Assembly: GCA_003241695.1 (NCBI GenBank) | Contig: QFPN01000014.1 | Span: 1-64,000 of the forward strand | Length of the DNA: 64,000 nucleotides | From: Ancylobacter novellus | Lineage (GTDB): Bacteria; Pseudomonadota; Alphaproteobacteria; Rhizobiales; Methylopilaceae | Reading direction: 5' to 3' | Shown: piece by piece, positions 22,977-30,510 of the stretch | Numbering within the stretch: the stretch's first letter is position 1 | Layout: the number at the start of each line of letters is the position of its first letter | Position numbers and translations under genes: made by a program | The notes under the pieces: generated by a model | Seen by the model: the letters and a program-made list of their open reading frames with translations, nothing else | What the model was told of the DNA's origin: nothing | The model's database searches: none

Positions 22977-24516
22977 GCCGTCCTGTCCAGACCGTGCGCC
23001 GCTGCGCGTCTACACCCGCGTCTCGACTGACCATCGGCTTGAGCAGGACTTCAATTCCCTTGACGCGCAGCGGAGGCGGCGGAGGCCTACGTCCGCAGCC
23101 AGGCGGGGGAGGGGTGGAAGCTCGTTCGGAACGGCGTGTTCTCGGACGGAGGCTTCTCCGGCGGCTCGATGGAGCGTCCGGCATTGCAGCGCCTTCTCGC
23201 GCTGGTGCGGGCGGGTGGGGTCGACGTCATCGTCGTCTACAAGGTCGACCGTCTGACGCGATCGCTTGCCGACTTCGCGAAGCTCGTTGAGCTGTTCGAC
23301 GTCAGCGGCGTGTCGTTCGTGTCGGTCACTCAGTCGTTCAACACGACGACCAGCATGGGGCGGCTGACGCTCAACATGCTGCTGTCCTTCGCCCAGTTCG
23401 AGCGCGAGGTCACGGGTGAGCGCATCCGCGACAAGATCGCGGCGTCGAAGAAGCGCGGGATCTGGGTCGGCGGCGTCGTGCCGCTCGGTTACCGGGTCGA
23501 GGCGAAAAAACTCCTGGTCGACGAGACGGAGGCGGCGACCGTCCGGTTGATCTTCGAGCGCTACCTGGCGCGGGGATCGCTCTCCGCGCTGCAAAGGGAG
23601 CTGAGAGAGCAGGGGATAGTCACGCGCATTCGCACTCTCGCATCCGGCGCCACGGCCGGCGGCGTGCCGCTTACCAACGGACCTCTCGCGCATCTGCTGG
23701 CGAACCGGGTCTACCTCGGGGAGATCAACCACAAGGGACGCAGCTATCCCGGCGAGCATCCGGCGATCGTGGACGCAGAGCTGTTCTACGCGGTGCAGGC
23801 GAGGATCGCCGCCAACCGCAGCGGCCGGATAACGAGCCGGGCGGCGTCGGGCGCGCTGCTTGCTCAGGCGGCTGTTCGACGATCGTGGGCATCCGATGAC
23901 GCCGAGCGCGACGAACCGGAAGGGCGTAGTCTACCGCTACTACGTCTCGTCCGTAGTCGCGCAGGGCAGGGGAGCCGAGGCGGGATCGGTAAAGCGCATC
24001 GCCGCGCCGCAGATCGAGCAGGCGATCCTCGCCCCACTTCGACTAAGGGACATCGCAGGCCTCGACGACAACGCGCTGGTCGCGGAGCATCTGAACCGCG
24101 CAACGATCTCCGAGGATGCGCTCGAACTCACGCTCGCGGACGGTGACGTGATTCGTTTGCCTTCAACCCGCCGGACGAGCGGCCGGCAGATCCTCGCGGC
24201 CTCCGATGCGATCGCGCGCCCGATGAAGGCGGAGGCGCGCGCGGTTCTGCTGCGGTGGATCGCGCTCGGCCGGAAGTGGGTCGGGGAGCTCAGCCGATCC
24301 TCCACGCTCGAGCTCGATCAGCTGGCGCAGCGCCATGGCTGCACGAAGCGGCATGTGGAGCGGATGATCGGCTACGCTTTCCTCGCGCCTGACATCGTAA
24401 CGGCCATCGCAGAGGGTCGTCTGCCCCGCGGCGTCACCGCGAGCGTGCTCGCGGACGCGCCGATGCTCTGGTGGGAGCAGTGGCGGGCCATCGGGCTCGA
24501 GCAGCCCGAGCGCTGA
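22973..24516 (+). pseudogene. Large serine recombinase with three frameshifts
   Basis: Site-specific recombinase of the resolvase/invertase plus recombinase-domain type. The catalytic region (VYTRVSTDHRLEQDFNSLDAQ, with the active Ser), DVIVVYKVDRLTRSLADFAKL, QFEREVTGERIRDKIAASK, the recombinase domain (GYRVEAKKLLVDETEAATVR) and the zinc-ribbon region (RLFDDRGHPMTPSATNRKG) are all present but lie in different frames. Single-base losses near 23008, 23071 and 23870 account for the changes. Everything else is well preserved, so either decay is recent or these are base-calling errors. If intact, it would have mobilised the island through an att site I could not find. Confidence 0.88.
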
Positions 24517-24662
24517 AGCAGCGCTTCTTGTCCACCCCGAATCGATTAAGCCGTCGGCGCAAATCCCGGCGGCTTCTGCGTCTGCACGGCCGCTGAGAAG
24601 CTCATGGCGATGGCGCCATCAACCGTCCCGTACGACATGGCTTTCCGGCGGCGGAGACAGGG

Positions 24663-24785
24663 GTGTCGAAACGGCCGTGCGGCGCGAATTTCGCGCGGCG
24701 GAGACGCGCTCAGGCGAAGCGGGCGGAGCTAAGTCACGGACACTTCGCGGACATTGCCGCGGGCCTTAAAAAGCAGCGTTTCTAG
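24663..24785 (+). CDS. Possible 40-residue basic protein
   Basis: A GTG with GGAG 6 bases upstream opens a 40-codon frame with GC-rich third positions: SKRPCGANFARRRRAQAKRA then ELSHGHFADIAAGLKKQRF. The product is strongly basic with one Cys and could bind nucleic acid. It lies right after the recombinase pseudogene. No homologue is recognised. The evidence is only codon bias and ribosome site. Confidence 0.3.
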   Translation: MSKRPCGANFARRRRAQAKRAELSHGHFADIAAGLKKQRF

Positions 24786-24843
24786 GAAATGTTTGGTGGT
24801 GGACGCAGTCACCTGCGAACGCGTCTCCTCGTTGAAGTGCGAC

Positions 24844-24916
24844 GCAGGGAAAAACAATCGAGGAGCAGGGAGGCGCGGCGTAGCCGAGCAGGGATCGTTT
24901 AAAGTGGGAGCAGGGA
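24844..24916 (+). repeat. Four iteron-like direct repeats (GCAGGGA)
   Basis: GCAGGGA occurs at 24844, 24865, 24888 and 24910, that is at 21-23 base steps, about two DNA turns. The last three are extended to GAGCAGGGA. The array runs into a T-run and AT-rich DNA before the TetR-like gene. Such spacing is typical of iterons or of multi-site operators bound on one face of the helix. Confidence 0.6.
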
Positions 24917-25001
24917 TTTTTTAATTCCGGATCGAGTGAGCGCGCAAACGTGGAGCGGATCGAGCGCTAAAATATCGCATTTCAAATTCCATATTTGACG
25001 A

Positions 25002-25034
25002 ATGGATTTTTATCCATCATGGATTCAATCCATG
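25002..25034. promoter_or_regulatory. Tandem palindromes at the start of the TetR-like gene
   Basis: Two adjacent inverted repeats: ATGGAT-TTTT-ATCCAT (25002-25017) and a perfect CATGGATT-C-AATCCATG (25018-25034). Both contain the half-site ATGGAT. They cover the first possible start codon (25002) and end on the second (25032). TetR-family proteins usually repress their own gene through such palindromes, so this is a likely operator. Confidence 0.6.
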
Positions 25035-25805
25035 GCGATACGGTTCACAAAAAAATCAAAAGGCCCGAACACGGCGGGCGTGGCTCAGGAGCCTCCGCGA
25101 AAACGGCGGGCCGGCGAGCGCGCGGGCGTGACGATGGACAAGATCGTCGATGCTGCGCGGCACCTGATCGCCCGCGAGCCTGGCGTCGTGAATATCAAGT
25201 TGGTGGCCGCGGAACTCGGAGTCGCGCACGGCTCCATCAGTGAGAAACTGAGGAGAGCGGACACGACTCTTGAGAAAGAACTTACGAAGATATTTCTGGC
25301 GTCGATCCTTCGGCCGCATGAACCAGGAGACAATTGGAAGGAGCGTATCGAGGAATTGTTCCAGAGATCCGTTCAAGAGGGAAGCGCGTCAACCCCAATA
25401 GCGCGCGTTGTAACGCCATGGATTGCTCAAGATCCGCTTTCGAATTCGGATTTTTCAGATCGATTAATTTATATTTTCAGGGACGCTGGTTTAAACAAGT
25501 CTGGATGCGCGGCGGCCTACGATGTTGTGCTTGCCTGCTTATGCGGTCTCTTGACGGTGTCGTTCCCCGATTTTCAAGGCGGTGCTTCGGCGTGGAGCGA
25601 TAGGATCGCGAGCGGCGTGGAAAATATGCCGCCTCAGCGTTGGCCGTCACTACACTACGGTGGGACTGAACTCGTCACCCGTGCGCGAGCGAAGGTGCCG
25701 GGCGCCGATCGTAAGCCCGGCGCAGAGACGGTCGCGCTTGCGCAGGCGGTTGCCGGCTTGGCAATCCATGAAATTGAACTCATTCAATTAAAAATGAGTT
25801 TGTAA
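25002..25805 (+). CDS. TetR/AcrR-like transcriptional regulator
   Basis: Up to 267 residues. An N-terminal basic region is followed by an HTH of TetR type at about residues 43-90 (TMDKIVDAARHLIAREPGVV, VAAELGVAHGSISEKLRRAD) and a longer helical ligand/dimer domain. The serine after H (HGSISEKLRRAD) replaces the common Tyr (LYYHF) of the recognition helix. The translation start is uncertain: ATG 25002 or ATG 25032, neither with a good ribosome site, and the second follows the tandem palindromes directly. The gene is richer in AT than its neighbours, a sign of transfer. Target genes are unknown; the downstream island genes are candidates. Confidence 0.7.
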   Translation: MDFYPSWIQSMAIRFTKKSKGPNTAGVAQEPPRKRRAGERAGVTMDKIVDAARHLIAREPGVVNIKLVAAELGVAHGSISEKLRRADTTLEKELTKIFLASILRPHEPGDNWKERIEELFQRSVQEGSASTPIARVVTPWIAQDPLSNSDFSDRLIYIFRDAGLNKSGCAAAYDVVLACLCGLLTVSFPDFQGGASAWSDRIASGVENMPPQRWPSLHYGGTELVTRARAKVPGADRKPGAETVALAQAVAGLAIHEIELIQLKMSL

Positions 25806-25838
25806 TAAATGATATATACATGCATTTATTTTTTGTTT

Positions 25839-25870
25839 GGCTCAGAATTGAGCCACCGCAAATTTTGCGG
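25839..25870. terminator. Two adjacent hairpins between TetR-like and DUF5681 genes
   Basis: GGCTCA-GAAT-TGAGCC (25839-25854) followed by CCGCAA-ATT-TTGCGG (25856-25870). T-rich sequence precedes rather than follows them. They probably end transcription from the TetR-like gene, or act on the opposite strand where the T-rich side becomes A-rich. Confidence 0.45.
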
Positions 25871-25929
25871 CTTCCAAATATAAAAACTGTGTGCTGCGCT
25901 CTCCCTGGTCGATTTGTGGAGGGCTTGTA

Positions 25930-26874
25930 ATGCCGATCGCAAAAAACGCGAGCTTGCGCTCGACAAGTGATTTTTATGGACAGCTCAGAAAGGCAATATT
26001 CCGACCCATATCGGTAAGAATGGGGAGCGAATTTACAAGCCGGAGCTGGATATCAGTCTATCTCACGCAGATCGCTACTGACGCCGCGAAAGGAAATACG
26101 AGAGCCGTTCAGGAGCAGCATTGGTATATCAAGAGGCTTGATAGCCTAGGAAAATTGACGGCCAGCGAACCCAGACGTGAAATGACGGAGATCGAAGAAG
26201 GAGAGCATAAGCATGAGAAAATGACAGAAATGTATGTTCGTTTTGTAGCAATTCTGTCAGAATTTGCTCGATCTGATGTAAGGCGTCGGTTCGAGGAGGA
26301 ATTCGGTGAGCTCGAAGGCTTCGACGATCTCCTGCCTGATATGTTTTCGCAGGAGTTCTATGAGCGATATCTGCCGTCGCTAAAGAAATTTCAGAGGAAG
26401 TTTCGACCAAAGAACCCCGATGTTGGGTTCGGTAGGCCGCCTTTGCACTCAAGGTTTCAGAAGGGCCAAAGCGGCCACCCATCGGGAAAGCGCAAGCTCT
26501 CAAACGAGCCGTGGGGCGTCTTTCGCGACAGTCTCGCTGCGCTCGTCACCGTTACCATAGACGGTGTGGCGACGCCGAGGCCGACTGTCTATGTCGCAGG
26601 AATCCAGTTGTGCGGTCGGGCAATGGCCGGGGATGCGCGAGCCCGCCGTCTCGTGCGTGATCTGATCGTCATGCTCGATGACAAGGGCCTGCTGACGGCG
26701 CCGGAACGGCCGCGCCGACGTCGGCGGAGTTCGTTGCCTCAGGCGCAGCGCGAAGAACTACTGAGATTAACAAAGGCGGCAGCCGAGCGGTGCCTCCCTA
26801 AGGTCAAGGAGAGTTTGTCGAGGGCCGCAGCCAAGCGCTACGGCCCCCTCTCGGACGCCGCGCCTCCGCCTTAG
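25930..26874 (+). CDS. DUF5681 domain protein
   Basis: A 314-residue protein. The centre has the DUF5681 signature: HSRFQKGQSGHPSGKRK, a variant of the usual RFKPGQSGNPxGRPKG motif, followed by a helical segment (NEPWGVFRDSLAALVTVTID). The N-terminal 150 residues are charged and helical and unlike the family core. I chose the ATG at 25930, with GGAGGG upstream. DUF5681 proteins are typical of phage and integrative elements, often beside ParB-methyltransferase fusions, as here. The role may be structural or in DNA processing; it is not established. The first half is AT-rich, the second GC-rich. Confidence 0.75.
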   Translation: MPIAKNASLRSTSDFYGQLRKAIFRPISVRMGSEFTSRSWISVYLTQIATDAAKGNTRAVQEQHWYIKRLDSLGKLTASEPRREMTEIEEGEHKHEKMTEMYVRFVAILSEFARSDVRRRFEEEFGELEGFDDLLPDMFSQEFYERYLPSLKKFQRKFRPKNPDVGFGRPPLHSRFQKGQSGHPSGKRKLSNEPWGVFRDSLAALVTVTIDGVATPRPTVYVAGIQLCGRAMAGDARARRLVRDLIVMLDDKGLLTAPERPRRRRRSSLPQAQREELLRLTKAAAERCLPKVKESLSRAAAKRYGPLSDAAPPP

Positions 26875-26944
26875 CCGCAGCAGCCAGCCTCCATAGGCTT
26901 CCTCTGCGGGACATAGTCCTCAGTCCGTTTAGCGAGTAGACTCG

Positions 26945-28423
26945 ATGGTTCGTCGAACGAAAAGTTCAGGCGGTTCTGCCGGCGCGCTTCAGGGCGCGCT
27001 TCTCGCAAAAGATGCGGGACGGCGCGACGCCTTAAAGAGATTGTCGAAAAGCTCGGCTGCTAAGCCGCGGCCCCGTAACGATCTGCTGCCTCGACTGCGT
27101 CTTGTCGAACGTGACCCGGCATCGCTCTCGACGCCGACGCGAAACGTGCGCAAGAGCGATCCCGCGCATGTGCGGGAGGTCGCGAACTCGATCACTGCTC
27201 TTGGGTTCACCATACCCGTGCTGATTGACGACGCGGGGGCCATCGTGGACGGGGCGATCCGCGTCGCGGCGGCGAAAGAGCTCGGGCTTTCGTCGATCCC
27301 TTGCGTCGTCGCAGACCATCTGACGCTCTCCGAACGCAAGCTCTTACGGCTTGCCGTGAACCGGCTTCAGGAAAAAGGCGGGTGGGATCTGCACGAGCTT
27401 CGGCTTGAGGTGGAGGAGCTTATTCTGGACGAGGCTCCCATAGAGGTGTCCGGCTTCGAGAGCTTTGAAATCGATGCGATACTTACGGATCTATCGCTCG
27501 GCGCGGTCGAGGAGGGGCCGCTCGCGCCTGCGGCCGACGCCAGGTCGGTCGCCAGGCTTGGAGATGTCTTCGTGCTTGGGCCTCACCGCGTCATCTGCGG
27601 CGACGCTCGGGACAAGGCCACCCTCAGCCGCTTGATGGCGGGGGACCGTGCAAGGTTTATATTCACGGATCAGCCATACAACGTCAGGATCGCCGGACAT
27701 GTGACGAGCGGCGACCACCGCGAGTTTTCGATGGCGAGCGGCGAGATGACCGACACGCAGTTTAGGGAGTTCAACAAGGGCTGGATCGAGGCGTCGGTCG
27801 AGCATCTCTGTGAAGGCGGCGTGCTCGGCACGTTTATCGATTGGCGCGGCCTCGGATCAGTGACCGCTGCGGCTGAAGACGTTGGCGTATCGCAACTAAA
27901 CCTTATCGTCTGGGCAAAGACGAACGCGGGCATGGGAAGTCTCTATCGCTCTCAGCATGAGCTTCTTCCGCTGTTTAAGAAGGGCGTCGCCCCACACAAG
28001 AACAACATCGATCTTGGACGCAAAGGGCGATGGCGATCAAATCTCTGGACGTTTCCGGGCGCGTCGACGGTGGGGTCGGATGCTCAACGTGGCTTGCAAC
28101 ACCATCCGACCGTCAAGCCGGTCGCGATGCTCGAGGAGGCTCTCCGAGACCTCACGGATCGTGGAGAGATTGTCCTCGACCCATTCCTCGGATCAGGCAG
28201 CACTTTGATCGCGGCCGAGAAGACCGGCCGGATTTGTCTCGGGATCGAGATCGATCCACTTTACGTCGACGTGATTTTGCGGCGCTTTGCGAGCGTGATC
28301 GGCCGCCAGGCGGTTCTCGAGGAGACCGGCGAGGCCTTCAGCGCGGTGGAAGAGCGACGGGCTTGCGAAACTATCGAAGGTCGTGAGCCCCTAAACGCGC
28401 CCGCCCTTGCCGACAAAACTTGA
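26945..28423 (+). CDS. ParB-like/DNA methyltransferase fusion (phage type)
   Basis: A 492-residue fusion. The ParB/sulfiredoxin-like domain (about residues 55-160) includes SITALGFTIPVLIDDAGAIV and GAIRVAAAKELGL. The methyltransferase domain (about 205-460) has motif IV as FIFTDQPYNVRIAGH (DQPY at 242-245, where most relatives have DPPY) and the SAM-binding DPFLGSGSTLIAAEKTG near residue 411. The order motif IV then motif I is the beta class, which methylates adenine N6 or cytosine N4. Such fusions are usual in prophages and islands, often as orphan methylases. Its 3' end faces the zinc-ribbon/nuclease pair 53 bases away. Whether the Q in motif IV permits activity is open. Confidence 0.88.
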   Translation: MVRRTKSSGGSAGALQGALLAKDAGRRDALKRLSKSSAAKPRPRNDLLPRLRLVERDPASLSTPTRNVRKSDPAHVREVANSITALGFTIPVLIDDAGAIVDGAIRVAAAKELGLSSIPCVVADHLTLSERKLLRLAVNRLQEKGGWDLHELRLEVEELILDEAPIEVSGFESFEIDAILTDLSLGAVEEGPLAPAADARSVARLGDVFVLGPHRVICGDARDKATLSRLMAGDRARFIFTDQPYNVRIAGHVTSGDHREFSMASGEMTDTQFREFNKGWIEASVEHLCEGGVLGTFIDWRGLGSVTAAAEDVGVSQLNLIVWAKTNAGMGSLYRSQHELLPLFKKGVAPHKNNIDLGRKGRWRSNLWTFPGASTVGSDAQRGLQHHPTVKPVAMLEEALRDLTDRGEIVLDPFLGSGSTLIAAEKTGRICLGIEIDPLYVDVILRRFASVIGRQAVLEETGEAFSAVEERRACETIEGREPLNAPALADKT

Positions 28424-28476
28424 AGGTTTCATGCGCTTGGCTCGCAGATTGCGCATGTTCAAGTATCAATCGTGCA

Positions 28477-28674
28477 CTATAGGCTTGCCTTCGATTTAAG
28501 TTTAAAGTGACGTATCGCAATTTCGCGTGCGCGATCTTCGCGGGCTTCCATATCGATGCAACTGGATGGGAGGAAGTCAGATGCGGGACCGACGACCGCG
28601 CCGCAAACCTCGCAAATCTCGTTTTCGCGTCGTTCGTCACACGAACTGCAAATGGATCGGTCGTTAGATCTCAC
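28477..28674 (-). CDS. Small zinc-ribbon protein coupled to the nuclease-like gene
   Basis: A 65-residue protein with two CxxC knuckles: Cys 9, 12, 21 and 24 in ICSSCDERRENEICEVCG, a compact zinc ribbon, followed by a charged helical tail. The GTG start overlaps the stop of the 392-residue gene as GTGA, which strongly supports real, coupled translation. A partner or DNA/RNA-binding adaptor of the nuclease-like protein is inferred. I know no named family. Confidence 0.6.
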   Translation of the reverse strand: MRSNDRSICSSCDERRENEICEVCGAVVGPASDFLPSSCIDMEAREDRAREIAIRHFKLKSKASL

Positions 28675-29849
28675 GGCTCGCTCCGCCAGCGCTCCACGAA
28701 CCAGTCCATAGCCTGCAGGAACACCGCCACACCTTCCGGCGTGATCGCTGATAGTTTGATGGTTTTCCGCGCGGACGCCGCGGAGAGCGGCAGCGTGATG
28801 CCCGGCGTTTCGTTGACGCGGTGGAGAAGCTCCTCGCGTTCGGCAAGATCGCTGAACACTGGCTTGTTTGCGAGATAGGCGAACTGAACGCCGAACGACC
28901 CGTCAGTCCAGATCGCGAGCGGACGCGCCTCAGCCTCGGGTCGTGTGAAAACGGTGGTGATCGATCCCCACCCGGCGCTGGTGTTAAACGCCACCCGATC
29001 GGAGTTTCGCTTCATCCAGTCGATAATGATACGAGCGTTGGCGACGCTCCGCTCGTCGGTGCGCTCGCCGAGCGCCTCCAGAAATGAGGCTTCGTCCCAA
29101 TTGCGCTGCGGTGCGCTTGAGGTCGACCTCTTCGCCGTGATCGCCGCCTGCGTTTGGCCGACGACCGTTGGAACGACGGTTCGCAGACCCTGTCCCTCAA
29201 ACTGACGGAGCTCGATCGCCAAGACTTCGGCCGGGCTCATCTGAACGTTTAGGAATTCGACGACCCGCCGGAGCTCTCGCGGGATGACGTCCGCGACGAA
29301 AAGAAGTCGGACCTTACCTGCCTTCAGATTCGTCTCGACGCGGCTCCAAAACACGTCAGGCGTCTCGTCCAATCCCAAGCGATCACGCAGCACCGCCGTT
29401 GGGTCCATTCCGTCTTCCGCGGACCGTATTTCAAATCGGTCCCGTAGATTTTGGACAGGCCAGTAAGTAACAGAATTTGCTGCATAATCGAGCATTTGGC
29501 CGACAACTTCGCGCCGAATACGCGTGTCGCTCGACCGTTTAACCTCGACCAGCGTCGGAACTCCGTCCTGGTCTATAAACAGGTGGTCCACGGACCAACG
29601 CCCGCCGCCACCATCCTGATCGGCGATCGATTGCTCGCGCGAAACGAGGATGAAGCGGCGGGGTGATTGGCTGTCGATCTGATCGCCGACCAGAAGCTCG
29701 GGAAAGCTTGCGAGCAGGGTCTGGAACTCGTCCTCGGTGACGAAGCTCGCCTGCTTCATCGGGATCAGTGTGGCGGCGTCTGTCAGCACGAACACTCCAG
29801 CGGTCACGATGATCTCCGTCCGCGCTGCCCCTTGGCGCCCGTCCGACAT
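28671..29849 (-). CDS. PD-(D/E)XK nuclease-like protein
   Basis: A 392-residue protein. The N-terminal domain (about 17-125) contains WSVDHLFIDQDGVPTLVEVK, in which Asp88, Glu102 and Lys104 form the D-x13-ExK active site of the PD-(D/E)XK fold, followed by the helix TRIRREVVGQMLDYAA. The rest (130-392) has a NucS/DUF91-like region (ELRRVVEFLNVQMSPAEVLAIELRQ) and a C-terminal domain (IIIDWMKRNSDRVAFNTSAG) of unknown function. Relatives are found in islands and defence neighbourhoods. It is divergent from a small HTH gene over an 82-base gap with a C-box-like site and is coupled to the zinc-ribbon gene. An anti-phage or restriction role is inferred. Confidence 0.75.
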   Translation of the reverse strand: MSDGRQGAARTEIIVTAGVFVLTDAATLIPMKQASFVTEDEFQTLLASFPELLVGDQIDSQSPRRFILVSREQSIADQDGGGGRWSVDHLFIDQDGVPTLVEVKRSSDTRIRREVVGQMLDYAANSVTYWPVQNLRDRFEIRSAEDGMDPTAVLRDRLGLDETPDVFWSRVETNLKAGKVRLLFVADVIPRELRRVVEFLNVQMSPAEVLAIELRQFEGQGLRTVVPTVVGQTQAAITAKRSTSSAPQRNWDEASFLEALGERTDERSVANARIIIDWMKRNSDRVAFNTSAGWGSITTVFTRPEAEARPLAIWTDGSFGVQFAYLANKPVFSDLAEREELLHRVNETPGITLPLSAASARKTIKLSAITPEGVAVFLQAMDWFVERWRSEP

Positions 29850-29881
29850 CGCTCCGATCCACGCGGCAGTCCAGCAAAATG

Positions 29882-29908
29882 AGACTCATAGTCTGTAGAT
29901 CGATAGAC
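29882..29908. promoter_or_regulatory. C-box-like operator between nuclease and HTH genes
   Basis: GACTCATAGTC (29883-29893), inside the perfect 5-base inverted repeat AGACT-CAT-AGTCT (29882-29894), is followed after TGTA by the weaker copy GATCGATAGAC (29898-29908). The layout GACT-N3-AGTC, short spacer, second degenerate copy is that of C-boxes bound by controller proteins of restriction-modification systems. It lies 24 bases from the HTH start and 33 from the nuclease start. Confidence 0.5.
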
Positions 29909-29931
29909 GACACGGCCGCGACCCTCCGCGC

Positions 29932-30162
29932 ATGGACGTGCGTCGCCGGGTCGGCCTCAACATCAAGCGCTACCGGCAGGAAAGGGGCTGGTCTCAGGAA
30001 GGGCTCGCCTTCGAGGCAAAACTGCACCGGACCTATGTCTCGGGCGTCGAGCGCGGCGTGCGCAATCCGACCGTCACCGTGCTTGAAGATATCGCGGTCG
30101 CGCTGAGCGTGCCGAGCGCGAGGTTGCTTGATGAGCTGGAAGAGCCACAATCGAGCACGTAA
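29932..30162 (+). CDS. Small XRE-family regulator, controller (C) protein-like
   Basis: A 76-residue single-domain HTH_3 protein: GLNIKRYRQERGWSQEGLAF, AKLHRTYVSGVERGVRNPTV and TVLEDIAVALSVPSARLLDE. Length and the motif HRTYVSxVERGxRNP are those of restriction-modification controller proteins and of related alphaproteobacterial solo regulators. No ribosome site is seen before the ATG at 29932, as is common for leaderless C genes. A C-box-like site lies immediately upstream in the region shared with the divergent nuclease-like gene. It probably represses or activates both sides. Confidence 0.82.
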   Translation: MDVRRRVGLNIKRYRQERGWSQEGLAFEAKLHRTYVSGVERGVRNPTVTVLEDIAVALSVPSARLLDELEEPQSST

Positions 30163-30510
30163 GGCTGCGGCCGCTGTTCGGATCAGCTTCTCTGTCGCCG
30201 GCATCTGGGGCTCACGACAGAGACCGAAAAGCCATCTTCCAGCGCGAGAAAGAGCAGGAAGATGAGGAACGCGCGGCGAACGGCGAGCGGGCTTTGAGCT
30301 GCGTTCATATTTGTTAAGAAAATATTTAATATTTAAATATTTTTAAATAGATAATTGAAATTTTATCTAAAATTGATTGGTGGTTCTATAACCGGAGGAG
30401 AGTTTTATCTCAGTGCGGCTTTTTACAACGAGAACCTGAACCATTCATTCTCTGCGCTCGATAGAGAGCTGCCTCGGTTTATCGTCTCAGGCCTACGGAG
30501 CGCGATTGCG
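30163..30510. other. Intergenic region with two hairpins and AT-rich promoter zone
   Basis: Contains inverted repeats TCTCTGTCG (30189-30197) / CGACAGAGA (30215-30223) and CATCTTCC (30233-30240) / GGAAGATG (30257-30264), probably ending the HTH transcript. From 30305 to 30355 the DNA is nearly pure A/T, a likely promoter for the glycan genes. A minus-strand frame 30183-30308 would give a 41-residue peptide with a hydrophobic core (FLIFLLFLALE) but has no ribosome site. A TTG at 30355 is open into the next gene. Confidence 0.45.

Noticed and set aside
24786..24843. Possible recombinase attachment site downstream of the recombinase
   Set aside because: No direct repeat with the left island edge and no tRNA 3' end was found by eye.
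30183..30308. 41-residue minus-strand frame with a hydrophobic core
   Set aside because: No ribosome site and only weak coding character; mentioned in the intergenic entry instead.
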